A DNA stretch of 62,851 nucleotides from CAZKHG01 sp964552655 (GCA_964552655.1 CAZKHG010000017.1:1-62851); one strand, 5' to 3'; shown: positions 16,120 through 25,270, numbered from the stretch's first letter. Notes: generated by a model not told the origin, from the letters alone. A program made the numbers and translations.

Positions 16120-16863
16120 TCAGTTTGATACATTTAAGTTATAGGTTGCCCTGATAATGCATATATTATTCCTGATGGTGGTATATTTTGCTTCAAAAGT
16201 CAACGTTTTTGATAGAGTATTCCCCTTGGGGACGTATATTTTAAAAATTCCCTTCCCGTTTTCTGTTGATAAAATGCTGGAAATCTCACGTTTTTCAAAC
16301 ATCAGGATTTGGGTAAATTCGGGTTTAATATTTTTGTCGGAAAAGCTAAGCTCTAAAATAAACATCCCATCAACAGCAATATGATTTACGGGTTTAAAAA
16401 GAATTTTGGGATGTTCAATTTTATTGCCATTAGTATCATATTCAACCAACCCGAAAGTGGGCTTCCCTTTAATAAAAGGAGCTTCGGCCATTAGTTTACC
16501 ATCTTCATAATATTTTTTCACAATGCCATCGGCTTTCCCCTTGATTGTTGGCATTTCACGATACAGCTTGCCTGATGCATAGTACTCCTTTACAACGCCA
16601 TTAATTTCTCCCATTTCAACAGGAGTTTCCCGAAATAGTTTTCCGGTTTTATAATAGGTTTTCTGAATTCCGTGGGGTTTTGAATCCTTGTAAGGTATCT
16701 CAGATTCTATAACTCCTTGTGCATTATATTTTCGGTGTATGCCATTTTCTTTAGTCCCCTCAATTTCAATGTAAGGTTCACCCGGTACCCGTTTATTCTC
16801 GCTTTGATTACACCCGGTAATCAGTAACACCAATAATACTATTAAGAAATTCCCCTTTTTCAT
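16120..16863 (-). CDS. Lipoprotein with MORN/YwqK-type repeats
   Basis: A 247-residue lipoprotein (lipobox LLITGC, Cys about 18). Residues 40-150 hold four repeats of about 23 residues with the core HGIQKTYYKTGKL, NGVVKEYYASGKL, DGIVKKYYEDGKL, the MORN-2 variant also found in proteins annotated as YwqK-family antitoxins. Such repeats are common in Bacteroidota exported proteins and do not by themselves show antitoxin activity; no toxin partner is adjacent. The C-terminal 90 residues form a strand-rich domain I do not recognise. It begins six bases after the stop of the esterase gene on the same strand, so the two may be co-transcribed. Confidence 0.8.
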   Translation of the reverse strand: MKKGNFLIVLLVLLITGCNQSENKRVPGEPYIEIEGTKENGIHRKYNAQGVIESEIPYKDSKPHGIQKTYYKTGKLFRETPVEMGEINGVVKEYYASGKLYREMPTIKGKADGIVKKYYEDGKLMAEAPFIKGKPTFGLVEYDTNGNKIEHPKILFKPVNHIAVDGMFILELSFSDKNIKPEFTQILMFEKREISSILSTENGKGIFKIYVPKGNTLSKTLTFEAKYTTIRNNICIIRATYNLNVSN

Positions 16864-16869
16864 GGTTAA

Positions 16870-18009
16870 TTATTTAAAGTTAAATAAATATTTCAGCGTG
16901 TTCCCGAATTCCCTCCCCCAAAACGATTCATTATGGGCTCCGGTTGAATCAATTCTGCTTACAAGCATTGATTCATCGAAACCAACTTTTCTGAGTTTTT
17001 CCTCAGCCGTTTTCATATTGCTAATCATCATTTGACCTTCAAGTTTACCGGCGAGTAAATAAATTTTCTGGGGTCTTTTCAACTTGAATTTATCAATCTG
17101 CTCAAAAAATTTGGCTGAAATCCAGAAAGATGGTGAGTATATTGCTGCTTTTCCAAATATTTCGGGGTATTGCAAAGCAATAAACATAGAGATCAGTCCT
17201 CCCATTGAGCTACCCATTACAGCTGTGTTATCGCGATCAGGCAAAGTACGGTAATGGGTATCAACAAAAGGTTTCAGATTCTTCACAATAAATTTTGCAT
17301 ATTCTTCTCCTTCCCCAACAATACCCAGAGAATCATTTCGCCAGGGTGAATACTCATTTAAACGATGTTTTTCGCCATTATAAATACCAACCACAATACA
17401 TGCAAACCCTCTGTATTTATAAAGACTGTCAAGTGTTTCATCAACCTTCCATTCTCCGGCAAACGAGGTTGCATCATCAAAAAGATTTTGCCCATCGTGC
17501 ATGTAGATTACCGGGAACCTTCTCCCCGTTGAATAATTCGGAGGGAAATACATTCTGATAGTTCTTCGACGGTTTAGCTGGGGTATTTCAATATTGGATG
17601 ACATGAATGCCACGTTTTTGGAAGCAGTTGATCGCCTTGGTTTTGGAGGGAACAGGTCTTTCCACCCTTTAATGCTCAATTTAACATTCATCCCGTTTTC
17701 AACCCGGTAAACTCTGTTTTGTGTATCTGAGCCATCAATTTTTGTCTCAACTTTTTCCCAGCTACCCCGGCATATTTTATATTCAAAAGAGGTGTTGACT
17801 GATTCAAGGATCAAGAAATATTTATTATTCAACCCCTTTGAAAAAGCAAAGTTTATATCGTTAGGTTTCCATCCGTTTAAGGATGTTGCCATGTATATGC
17901 TATCATTAATGGGTGTTTTTGGGGGCAAAGAGTCTATTTCAAACCTGATTTGAGCAGATAATTGAAGAGAAAACAGAAGTATGATGACAAATCCTGAAAG
18001 ACGGTTCAT
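16870..18009 (-). CDS. Secreted esterase (enterochelin-esterase/esterase D type) with N-terminal carbohydrate-binding-like domain
   Basis: I set the start at the ATG ending at 18009, which opens a signal peptide (MNRLSGFVIILLFSLQLSAQ). The frame is open further upstream, but there it is only the antisense of tRNA-Arg. The 379-residue protein has an N-terminal immunoglobulin-like, CBM20/48-type domain (about 20-125; SLNGWKP, FEYKICRGSWEKVE). A PF00756-type alpha/beta hydrolase follows: FPVIYMHDGQNLFD, VMGSSMGGLISMF (nucleophile Ser), PSFWISAKFF, and a late His in STGAHNESFW. Members cleave esters of siderophores, plant polysaccharides or small acyl groups; the substrate here cannot be told. 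Confidence 0.88.
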   Translation of the reverse strand: MNRLSGFVIILLFSLQLSAQIRFEIDSLPPKTPINDSIYMATSLNGWKPNDINFAFSKGLNNKYFLILESVNTSFEYKICRGSWEKVETKIDGSDTQNRVYRVENGMNVKLSIKGWKDLFPPKPRRSTASKNVAFMSSNIEIPQLNRRRTIRMYFPPNYSTGRRFPVIYMHDGQNLFDDATSFAGEWKVDETLDSLYKYRGFACIVVGIYNGEKHRLNEYSPWRNDSLGIVGEGEEYAKFIVKNLKPFVDTHYRTLPDRDNTAVMGSSMGGLISMFIALQYPEIFGKAAIYSPSFWISAKFFEQIDKFKLKRPQKIYLLAGKLEGQMMISNMKTAEEKLRKVGFDESMLVSRIDSTGAHNESFWGREFGNTLKYLFNFK

Positions 18010-18126
18010 GGGTAAATATTTTGTTAAAGTTAAGGATTTAACCTGTTTGGACAAAATCTCTGAAAAAATGGATCGATTAATACGTTTGCAAAAAATGAAA
18101 AAGGGATATACCTTTGCAATCCTTTT

Positions 18127-18199
18127 GGCCCCGTAGTTCAATGGATAGAATATCAGATTCCGGTTCTGAGGGTTGGGGGTTCGAGTCCCTTCGGGGTCA
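18127..18199 (+). tRNA. tRNA-Arg(CCG)
   Basis: A 73-base cloverleaf has acceptor GGCCCCG with CGGGGTC (one G-T pair) and discriminator A. The anticodon stem TCAGA/TCTGA encloses TTCCGGT (anticodon CCG, reads CGG), and the T arm has GGTTCGAGTCC. CCA is not encoded. It is opposite in strand to the esterase gene that starts about 120 bases away. Confidence 0.94.
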
Positions 18200-18203
18200 C
18201 AGC

Positions 18204-18239
18204 AAGGGTTAATCACAACAGATTAACCCTTACTTTTTA
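18204..18239 (+). terminator. Terminator after tRNA-Arg
   Basis: AAGGGTTAATC (18204-18214) pairs perfectly with GATTAACCCTT (18221-18231), followed by ACTTTTTAT. It overlaps the stop codon of the convergent M20 amidohydrolase gene. Confidence 0.85.
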
Positions 18240-19564
18240 TTAAAGAGGTTAATCAGGGCATACGACATTGCCAAAACACCGGTTCGGATTGTTTTTTCAG
18301 GTTCTGGGGCAAACTCAGGAGAATGCAAAGGGGGTGGAATTGTTCCCTTTTCATTGCAGGATTTGATCAGCTCTGGATTGGCGCTTCCAAGCCACGCTAA
18401 AAAAATCGGTACTTTCGGATCGGTTTTGCCATACAAACCAAAGTCTTCGCCCACCATCTCCGGGGGAACCTGAACGATATTCTCATCGCCAACTATTTTT
18501 CTGAATTCTGCCACAACCCGATTTGTAAGAGCAGGATTATTGTCAACCGATGGGGTTGGATCTGAACCAATTTCAACCAGGGGCATTTTGTCTTCAGGCA
18601 TTCCTGCTGATAGGGCTACACCCGTTGCAATCCTTTTAATTGCTTCAAATATCTGCTTGCGAACATCCTCGGTATAAGTACGAATAGTTAGCGAAAGTTT
18701 AACCTCATCCGGGATTATATTTCGTTGTGTTCCGCCATGAATTGTTCCAACGGTAACCACAGCAGGGGATAATGGGGAAATTTCACGACTGACAATCGTT
18801 TGCAAATCCAGCACTATTCTTGATGCCATTACCACAGGGTCTTTGGTCAGGTGCGGATAGGCACCATGTCCACCTTTCCCATAAACGGTAATATCAACAT
18901 CATCAACATTGGCAAAGGCAGGGCCGGGGCAAAATCCAATTTTCCCCGCTTCGAGGTTTGAGCGAACATGATAGGCAAAAGCAAAATCAGGAACCGGAAA
19001 TTTCCGGTAGAGCCCGGCTTTAATCATTTCAATTGAGCCGCCATTCCTCTCTTCTGCTTGCTGCGCTATGGCAATCAATGTTCCCTTCCATTCCTTTTTA
19101 AGCATTGATAAGGTATTGATAATTCCTGTAAAAACAGTCATGTGCATATCGTGCCCGCAGGCATGCATAACAGGAACCTCATTTCCGCTGGCATTGATTG
19201 CTTTTACTGAACTTGCATAAGGCAAACCCGTTTTTTCAAGGATTGGCAAGGCATCCATATCTGTTCGTAACATTATAACTGGGCCATTCCCATTCCTGAG
19301 AATACCTACAATACTATTACCCCCAAAATTCGCAGTAACCTCAAATCCGGCATTCTTGAGTTCCTGAACCATAACCTTGGATGTTTCGATTTCCTGAAAT
19401 GATAGTTCCGGGTGCTGGTGAAGCTTCTTATACAAAATCTCCAGCTTATTGTATTGTTCATCAATTTGTTTATTGATTAAATCTTTTTGCCTGTCAACCT
19501 GAGCCATTGTAACGTTAAAAGTTGTAAGGCATAAGAAAATGATTGAAATAGCTAATTTTCGCAT
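18230..19564 (-). CDS. Secreted M20-family amidohydrolase (hippurate hydrolase/aminoacylase type)
   Basis: This 444-residue zinc amidohydrolase cleaves N-acyl amino acids or similar amides. It has a signal peptide (LAISIIFLCLTTFNVTMAQ), unusual for the mainly cytoplasmic M20D group but frequent in Bacteroidota. Motifs are LHQHPELSFQEIETS, LRTDMDALPI, HACGHDMHMTVF (metal-binding Cys/His), QQAEERNGGSIEMIKAGL, a dimerisation domain with GGHGAYPHLTKDPV, and EDFGLYG. It stands alone on the minus strand, ending in a hairpin shared with tRNA-Arg. The substrate is not predictable. Confidence 0.92.
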   Translation of the reverse strand: MRKLAISIIFLCLTTFNVTMAQVDRQKDLINKQIDEQYNKLEILYKKLHQHPELSFQEIETSKVMVQELKNAGFEVTANFGGNSIVGILRNGNGPVIMLRTDMDALPILEKTGLPYASSVKAINASGNEVPVMHACGHDMHMTVFTGIINTLSMLKKEWKGTLIAIAQQAEERNGGSIEMIKAGLYRKFPVPDFAFAYHVRSNLEAGKIGFCPGPAFANVDDVDITVYGKGGHGAYPHLTKDPVVMASRIVLDLQTIVSREISPLSPAVVTVGTIHGGTQRNIIPDEVKLSLTIRTYTEDVRKQIFEAIKRIATGVALSAGMPEDKMPLVEIGSDPTPSVDNNPALTNRVVAEFRKIVGDENIVQVPPEMVGEDFGLYGKTDPKVPIFLAWLGSANPELIKSCNEKGTIPPPLHSPEFAPEPEKTIRTGVLAMSYALINLFNKK

Positions 19565-19612
19565 GTTTTGTTTCTTTAATTGCTAATGATTAAAAAAAGC
19601 ATAATCAGATGA

Positions 19613-20146
19613 TTAAATCTTTTTGATTATATCGTTGAAAAATTTTGATAAGCTTAGAATTACACACCAGTAGAATAAAAATTCAAAGAAAGGCATTACA
19701 ACCGCAGCAGTAGGGCTTACCCCCTGTAGCATTGGCGGTTTTTCTAAAATCCCTCTTGAGATTGCCCAGATATGTGTTATTGGTCCAAACAAACCACCCA
19801 GCAAGCAGAATAATAAAACCGGATTACCTTTAATGCTGACAGACAACCAGCTTAGCAGTATATTAATAGTAGCAAAAAGTAAACCGTAAACAGGTGGGAT
19901 TACCCAGCGGGCCCATTCCGGGAAAACGAAGCTGTAAACTGATTCCCAGTAAAAAATGGACATTATTAACCAGATTGCAAACCATACAATGAAGCTACTC
20001 AAAATGATTGGTTTGCGAAGCGACGAAAATTCGTTGGGTTTAATTCTTCTAGCTAAAACAAAAATAAACCCAAGATCTATCAATGCAAACACCAAGGCTC
20101 CTTTCCAAAGGATCTCAGTTGTTACTTTTATTGCTGCCTGATCCAT
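19613..20146 (-). CDS. Membrane protein of unknown function, last gene of exporter operon
   Basis: A 177-residue protein with about five hydrophobic segments (near 15-32, 47-66, 82-108, 113-133, 149-170) and no motif I recognise. Its start overlaps the end of the methyltransferase-like gene by 19 bases, a sign of translational coupling. It is the last of four minus-strand genes that run ABC ATPase, permease, methyltransferase-like, and this protein. A role beside the exporter is inferred from position only. Confidence 0.7.
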   Translation of the reverse strand: MDQAAIKVTTEILWKGALVFALIDLGFIFVLARRIKPNEFSSLRKPIILSSFIVWFAIWLIMSIFYWESVYSFVFPEWARWVIPPVYGLLFATINILLSWLSVSIKGNPVLLFCLLGGLFGPITHIWAISRGILEKPPMLQGVSPTAAVVMPFFEFLFYWCVILSLSKFFNDIIKKI

Positions 20147-20685
20147 AACCCATTCTTTTTGATTTTAGTAAAAGGGATTATCATAGGAACGTTTTTTCTA
20201 TACCTGATAAATTCATCCCCAAAATCTTTTAACAATCTTTTTTCCTCAGTCATTTTCAAATACAGAATTGTAAGTAGAAAAAAGATCATTAGTAAAACCA
20301 TACATGGGAAAGAGTTATAATAAATTCCGATAGAGAAGTAAGCCAGGTATGCCCCAAACACCATTGGGTTACGGGAATATTTGTAAGGTCCTGAAATTAC
20401 CAGGTTTTTGGTTCTTGGGCTTAATGCCAAGTTGAATCCGTCGGCAGGTCCTCCTTTGCCAACTCTGAATAACGCAATATTTGACCAGATTGCAAAGAAT
20501 AAACCGGAAAGGAGTAAAGGAGCAAAAATTAAAAATTGAATTATCTTGTTATCAATTATGCTGATATTTGAGACTAGAGTTTTTCCCTGACAGAAGCTTA
20601 TCAGTCCCCAGGGAATTAATACCCCAAAAATGGAAATCCCAACAAAATACCCCAGAATATACCTGAATAAATTTTCTTTATTCAT
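20128..20685 (-). CDS. Isoprenylcysteine carboxyl methyltransferase-like membrane protein
   Basis: A 185-residue membrane protein with four to five hydrophobic segments. The C-terminal signature fits the ICMT/PEMT family: ISGPYKYSRNPMVFGAYLAYF, then LYLKMTEEKRLLKDFGDEFIRYRKNVPMI. In characterised members this region binds S-adenosylmethionine at the membrane. Bacterial homologues are widespread and their substrates are mostly unknown; bacteria do not prenylate proteins in the eukaryotic manner. The gene lies 24 bases after the ABC permease and overlaps the next gene, so it belongs to the same operon. Lipid or peptide methylation linked to export is a guess. Confidence 0.82.
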   Translation of the reverse strand: MNKENLFRYILGYFVGISIFGVLIPWGLISFCQGKTLVSNISIIDNKIIQFLIFAPLLLSGLFFAIWSNIALFRVGKGGPADGFNLALSPRTKNLVISGPYKYSRNPMVFGAYLAYFSIGIYYNSFPCMVLLMIFFLLTILYLKMTEEKRLLKDFGDEFIRYRKNVPMIIPFTKIKKNGLWIRQQ

Positions 20686-20709
20686 TGTATCAACAGTTAA
20701 TAAACCCAG

Positions 20710-21498
20710 CTATTTCTGATCGGCAAAGCGCCACCATAAAAGTGTTGCTACCATTCCAATTATGCTTGTGAGAAATAGAATTACAAAGCTTACCGGGAAC
20801 AAGTGTATCTCCGATGAACTACCAGAAACACTTAGTATTCCAGGTATTGCCCAGGGAAAGTATGGACCTAAACCAACAAGCCCAATGAAATTTGCCATAA
20901 TTAACGTAAGAATTACAAAACCGAGCGGGAGAAAAAAACCCCGGCTGTAACCTGCGAAAAAGGCAACAGGAGTACAAAGCAATATGGTAAGAAAAGAAAT
21001 AATGAAATACTTGTATGCACCTTCAATAAAAACTCCCAGGGACCAGCCCGACAAACCAATCATAAATCCAATGATTGTGGCAAAAATATAGAAAACAATT
21101 GCCAGTAAAATACACCAAACTACTACTATAATGAATTTTGACAGAACAATTGTGGAACGGGAAATGGGAATTGCAAGTATATCTTTTATGGTATTATCGG
21201 AATACTCACGGCCATAAATCCAGCTGGTGACAAAGCCAAATCCGATTAAGCCGATTGCGGCCACGGTTTGGTTTATTAACCCAAAAAAATTTAACCAACT
21301 GGCTTCGCCAAATCGTAAGAGTGTTGCTTTTGTACCTATCAGCCCCAGTTTATCTGCAAGTTCAGGATTTTTCTGAACAAAAAACAACAGCCCAATCATC
21401 AAAGGGATAAAGCAAAAGAAGCCAAGGGTAAACCAAAAAACTTTTGTTTTAATAATTTTAATGTATTCTACCCAGATTGTTGCGAATATTCTTTTCAT
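20710..21498 (-). CDS. ABC-2 type transporter permease
   Basis: A 262-residue inner-membrane protein with six hydrophobic segments and the usual ABC-2 pattern: a cytoplasmic N-terminal helix, a long loop, GREYSDNTIKDILAIPISRSTIVLSKFIIV (the conserved coupling-helix region, about 95-125), then membrane spans. Its ATG overlaps the stop of the ATPase gene by four bases. This arrangement is that of bacitracin- or lantibiotic-type exporters, but also of many exporters with unknown cargo. Confidence 0.87.
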   Translation of the reverse strand: MKRIFATIWVEYIKIIKTKVFWFTLGFFCFIPLMIGLLFFVQKNPELADKLGLIGTKATLLRFGEASWLNFFGLINQTVAAIGLIGFGFVTSWIYGREYSDNTIKDILAIPISRSTIVLSKFIIVVVWCILLAIVFYIFATIIGFMIGLSGWSLGVFIEGAYKYFIISFLTILLCTPVAFFAGYSRGFFLPLGFVILTLIMANFIGLVGLGPYFPWAIPGILSVSGSSSEIHLFPVSFVILFLTSIIGMVATLLWWRFADQK

Positions 21499-22418
21499 TT
21501 TTCACCTCCTTTCATTCCGATACTTCGTAAAAAGTAGGATTCCAAATCCTCAACCTCAACTTTTAAGAGAATTGGAGGAACGCCCGATTGTACCAATAAA
21601 TTGGCAATTTCCTCGGGGTGGTTTATTGCATTTTCCTGCTTGAGATTGATAATTCCTTCGATTTCATCAACCCCTGAATAACCACTTTGAGAAAGAATTG
21701 ATAAAGCAGTTGAATTATCCAGGGTGTTCACTAAAAGTTTCTTTTGTTGGAGGTTTACCAGTAGATTAGCATCAACCTCAGCTACCAATTTCCCCTTATG
21801 AATTATCCCGATTCGGGTTGCAAACTTTGAAATCTCACCCAGTATATGACTTGATATAAAAATGGTAACCCCATGGTTGAAAGCCATATCGCAGAGCAAT
21901 TCTCTAATTTCAACTATTCCTGCCGGATCAAGTGCGTTGGCCGGTTCATCCAATAACAGGATTTCAGGATTGTGAATAAGTGCCTTGGCCAGCCCTAATC
22001 GCTGCTTATTCCCTTGAGAAAGATGCATTGCTTTTCTATCAGAATACTCGTCAAGGTGTAACAATTCTATTATTCTGTCAACGACTTTAGGGTTGGGTAA
22101 AAGGCGGAGACGCCTCACTATCTCAAGGTTTTCCCTTACGGTTAGCTCTGGATATGAATAGGGTATCTCAACCAGATAACCCAGTTTCTCCCAGATTTTT
22201 AGATTATTTGATTTGATTTGTTGCCCGTTTATATATGAAGCCCCCGATGATGGGTTGATCATCCCAAGCAACATTCGTATGGTTGTGGTCTTCCCGGCAC
22301 CATTTAATCCCAAGAACCCATAAATTTCACCTTTCCCGATGTTTATTGACAGATCTTTAACAGCACAAACCTTTCCAAAATATTTTGTCAGGTTTTCTGT
22401 TCTGATAATTTCTTCCAT
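21495..22418 (-). CDS. ABC transporter ATP-binding protein
   Basis: A 307-residue ATPase of the ABC-2 exporter class. I start it at the ATG (MEEIIRTENL); the frame also has a GTG two codons upstream. Motifs are Walker A GLNGAGKTTT (about 42-51), signature LSQGNKQRLGLA (about 136), Walker B EILLLDEPANALDP, and the H-loop ISSHI. The C-terminal 80 residues are the extra domain common in this class. First gene of the four-gene minus-strand operon, behind a good -7 box. Confidence 0.93.
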   Translation of the reverse strand: MEEIIRTENLTKYFGKVCAVKDLSINIGKGEIYGFLGLNGAGKTTTIRMLLGMINPSSGASYINGQQIKSNNLKIWEKLGYLVEIPYSYPELTVRENLEIVRRLRLLPNPKVVDRIIELLHLDEYSDRKAMHLSQGNKQRLGLAKALIHNPEILLLDEPANALDPAGIVEIRELLCDMAFNHGVTIFISSHILGEISKFATRIGIIHKGKLVAEVDANLLVNLQQKKLLVNTLDNSTALSILSQSGYSGVDEIEGIINLKQENAINHPEEIANLLVQSGVPPILLKVEVEDLESYFLRSIGMKGGEK

Positions 22419-22463
22419 ATACACTATTTGTTATTCAACGATGGGAAACATTAATTTAGAAAT

Positions 22464-22492
22464 CAAAGTTAATATTTCCAAATCAAATCCAA
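22464..22492 (-). promoter_or_regulatory. Promoter of the ABC exporter operon
   Basis: On the minus strand TAACTTTG (bases 22471 down to 22464) matches the -7 box, with TTGG (22492 to 22489) 17 bases upstream as the -33 box. It lies about 45 bases before the ATPase start. Confidence 0.55.
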
Positions 22493-22589
22493 TCAGACAA
22501 ATCGACCCATAATTATTAAGCTTAATTTATTAAATATTCTCAATAGGATTATCAGCAAAAAACTGCACCTTTGCCAATAAAGATGAATT

Positions 22590-23375
22590 ATGTCGGAGGT
22601 ACGTCCAAAGAAAAATCTTGGTCAGCATTTTCTAAACGATAAGAACATTGCGCATAGAATTGTAGATAGCCTTATTGCTGATAATTCTGATGCTGTAGTT
22701 GAGGTGGGGCCGGGTATGGGTGTGCTCACTGCTGATCTTTTAAACAAATTTGGCCAAAAGTTCTTCGCTGTTGAGGTTGACGAAGAATCAGTAAACTACT
22801 TAAAACAAAAGTTTCCTGAATTGATTCCTAATCTGATTTTTGGCGATTTCCTGAATTTCAACCTTAGCAAACAATTTAACGGGATGATTGCCTTAATCGG
22901 GAATTTCCCATACAATATATCCTCGCAGATTTTTTTCAGGATATTAGAGAACCGGAATCAGGTTAGGGAGGTGGTTTGTATGGTTCAACGGGAGGTGGCT
23001 CTGCGTATCAGCGAGAAACCGGGAACAAAAACTTACGGAATACTTAGCGTTCTCTTACAGGCTTATTTTGATATCAAATATTTGTTTACCGTAAATGAAG
23101 GGGTTTTTACCCCACCTCCCAGAGTCAAATCAGCCGTAATCAGGCTGGAGCGAAATAATACGCTGAAACTTGATTGTAATGAGGAACTGTTTGTTAAAGT
23201 GGTAAAAGCAGGATTCAATCAGCGCCGGAAAACTTTACGGAATTCAATCAGGGCAGCCTTCCCGAATGCTGAGATTTCGTCAAAATTTTCAGACAATAGA
23301 CCCGAACGGCTTAGCGTAACCGAATTTGTTGAATTAACCAACGAGATTGAAGGGAACTTAACCTCCCGGAATTAA
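22590..23375 (+). CDS. rsmA: 16S rRNA dimethyladenosine transferase RsmA (KsgA)
   Basis: RsmA dimethylates two adjacent adenosines near the 3' end of 16S rRNA (A1518 and A1519 in E. coli) during late small-subunit assembly. The 261-residue protein has PKKNLGQHFLND at the start, the SAM loop VEVGPGMGVLT, the acidic end of the second strand in FAVEVDEES, and the catalytic NFPYNIS. VFTPPPRVKSAVIRL and the RRKTLRNSI helix complete the C-terminal domain. Length and motif order are standard. It is monocistronic; the minus-strand MacB-like gene converges on it from downstream. Confidence 0.96.
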   Translation: MSEVRPKKNLGQHFLNDKNIAHRIVDSLIADNSDAVVEVGPGMGVLTADLLNKFGQKFFAVEVDEESVNYLKQKFPELIPNLIFGDFLNFNLSKQFNGMIALIGNFPYNISSQIFFRILENRNQVREVVCMVQREVALRISEKPGTKTYGILSVLLQAYFDIKYLFTVNEGVFTPPPRVKSAVIRLERNNTLKLDCNEELFVKVVKAGFNQRRKTLRNSIRAAFPNAEISSKFSDNRPERLSVTEFVELTNEIEGNLTSRN

Positions 23376-23425
23376 AAAGAATTTTAATCGAAGAGGACTA
23401 AACGCTATCTTTTATAAAGTCGTGG

Positions 23426-24694
23426 TTACCCCTTTGTATTTATTGCCTCTACCGGGCTAAGCCGCGAGGCCATCCATGCCGGTACAAATCCAGAGATAAT
23501 CCCTATTACACCGGATATAAGCAAACCCCTGATAATGTTAGCAATAGTAAGGTTTACCGTAAAATCGGTGGTAATATTCACTACAATGGTCCCGAGAAAA
23601 ATTAGCACCAGCCCGATAATACCACCGGCAATTGCCAAAAGAACGGCTTCGTAAAGGAATTGTATCATAATAAAATACCTTTTTGCGCCCAGCGCTTTCT
23701 GAATGCCAATAATACTGGTACGTTCCCTGACTGATACAAACATGATATTGGCTATGCCAAAACCACCCACAATAATTGAAAAGAAAGCGATGAATCCCCC
23801 GGCAAAGTTGATCATCTTAAAAATGGCATCAATGCCTTGCTTTATAAGGCTTATCTGGTTCAGCGCAAAATTATCCTCTTCCAGTGGTTTTAACCTATGC
23901 GCTGAACGCAAAATCCCTCTCAGTTCATCAATCAAATCTTCAACCTGCACGCCATCTTTAGATTTAACCATTATCCATGGGTTGATTTTATCGAGATCAA
24001 CAAACATCCGGGCGTAGTTTAATGGGATCAATGCCAGGTTATCGTGGCTGTTTTCCCCAATTGCGTTTTTCCCCTCTTTTTTAAACACGCCAATTACCTG
24101 GAATTTGTTGCCGGCTATCTTAATGTATTTACCAACAGGTTCTAGCCCTTGAAACAGGTCGTTGGCCAGATCATAGCCTAGTATTACAGAATTTTTCCCG
24201 GAGTTTACCTCGAACGAGGAGAAGTATCTTCCTTTCTCAACATCAAAAACCCTTATCTTCTCGTAATCAGATGAAATACACATTACACTTCCCTCGGATA
24301 TTTCATTTCTTGAATACTTAATGGGTTTTCTGAAGAATGCGCTAATAGTTGAAACACTGGAAAAATTGCTCTTTCTACGGATTTCCTCAAGGTCATCAAT
24401 ATTGGGTTGTGGCCTGTTCATGTACTTCCACCATGCATACTCCCCATTTCCACCACCCCATGGCCATTTCTGCACATATACAACATTATCACCCAGAGAT
24501 TGGATGCTTTCACGAACATTTTTCTCCAGGCTATCGAGAATGGTAAAAACTGATATTATTGCAAATATTCCGATTGTAATCCCAAAAAGCGAGAGGAATG
24601 TTCTAAGCTTATTTACGGAAATGGCATGGTAGGCAAATAGCATGCTTTCTCTGGCTAGTTTTATCAGAATTACAATGGGTTTGTACTTCTTCAT
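23426..24694 (-). CDS. MacB/FtsX-type ABC transporter permease
   Basis: A 422-residue permease of the MacB family: one membrane helix near 35-55 (FGITIGIFAIISVFTI), a large periplasmic domain (about 60-285; MacB_PCD type), then three helices near 290-410. Family phrases are LRTFLSLFGITIGI, VILGYDLA, RERTSIIGIQKALGAKR, IMIQFLYEAVLLAIAGGIIG and FVPAWMASRLSPVEAINTKG. Relatives export macrolides, peptides or lipoproteins, or act as mechanotransmission machines. The partner ATPase and membrane-fusion protein are not adjacent, so the partner must be elsewhere. Confidence 0.9.
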   Translation of the reverse strand: MKKYKPIVILIKLARESMLFAYHAISVNKLRTFLSLFGITIGIFAIISVFTILDSLEKNVRESIQSLGDNVVYVQKWPWGGGNGEYAWWKYMNRPQPNIDDLEEIRRKSNFSSVSTISAFFRKPIKYSRNEISEGSVMCISSDYEKIRVFDVEKGRYFSSFEVNSGKNSVILGYDLANDLFQGLEPVGKYIKIAGNKFQVIGVFKKEGKNAIGENSHDNLALIPLNYARMFVDLDKINPWIMVKSKDGVQVEDLIDELRGILRSAHRLKPLEEDNFALNQISLIKQGIDAIFKMINFAGGFIAFFSIIVGGFGIANIMFVSVRERTSIIGIQKALGAKRYFIMIQFLYEAVLLAIAGGIIGLVLIFLGTIVVNITTDFTVNLTIANIIRGLLISGVIGIISGFVPAWMASRLSPVEAINTKG

Positions 24695-24791
24695 TATAAG
24701 ATTTTTTATAAAATATCTTTCAAAATTAGAAAAAATGGATGAATCAGCAGACCCGAAAGTGTTAAATACTGTGAACCCCTGAAAAATGAAA

Positions 24792-24823
24792 TTTGATTTG
24801 GAATATTATTATCAATATTTTTG
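24792..24823 (+). promoter_or_regulatory. Promoter of tsaE
   Basis: TTTG (24792-24795) and TATTTTTG (24816-24823, TAnnTTTG) are 20 bases apart, 24 bases before the tsaE start codon. Confidence 0.65.
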
Positions 24824-24847
24824 GTTGATTTTCTAATTAACTATTAA

Positions 24848-25270
24848 ATGAATAACCTTACGATCAATACCCTTGCTGATTTACCAACGGTTTCCCGCGA
24901 AATTATTCGGCTGGCAGAAGGAAAAAGAATAATCTGTTTTTATGGCGAGATGGGTGCAGGGAAAACCACGTTAATCAAGGCAATTTGCAATGCACTCGGG
25001 GTGAAAGATAATGTTGCCAGTCCAACTTTTGCCCTCATCAATGAGTATAAAGACAGGTTGGGGAATAGAATATTTCACTTTGATTTTTACAGGATCAACA
25101 AGCTGGAAGAGGTTTATGATTTTGGCTACGAGGAGTATTTCTATAATTCCGATGGCCTTTGCCTGATTGAATGGCCCGAGTTAATTGAGGAGATTTTGCC
25201 CGATGAAAGCGTTTGCAAACTTAGAATAGTGGTAAATCAGGATAAGAGCAGGACGATTATCGTATCCTAA
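24848..25270 (+). CDS. tsaE: tRNA threonylcarbamoyladenosine biosynthesis ATPase TsaE
   Basis: TsaE is the ATPase partner of the TsaB/TsaD complex that makes t6A37 in ANN-decoding tRNAs. The 140-residue protein has Walker A GEMGAGKTT (about 34-42), the switch SPTFALINEY, a HFDFYRI strand, and LIEWPEL near the C-terminus. These match the family and its usual length. It has its own promoter, and alanine dehydrogenase follows after about 120 bases. Confidence 0.94.
   Translation: MNNLTINTLADLPTVSREIIRLAEGKRIICFYGEMGAGKTTLIKAICNALGVKDNVASPTFALINEYKDRLGNRIFHFDFYRINKLEEVYDFGYEEYFYNSDGLCLIEWPELIEEILPDESVCKLRIVVNQDKSRTIIVS

Noticed and set aside
16120..16863. Toxin-antitoxin system suggested by YwqK-like repeats
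   Set aside because: The repeats are MORN-type, the protein is an exported lipoprotein, and no toxin gene is next to it.
18010..18216. N-terminal 69-codon extension of the esterase frame
   Set aside because: This part is the antisense of tRNA-Arg (giving the known spurious peptide pattern EGTRTPNPQNRNL). A proper signal peptide starts at the ATG ending at 18009.
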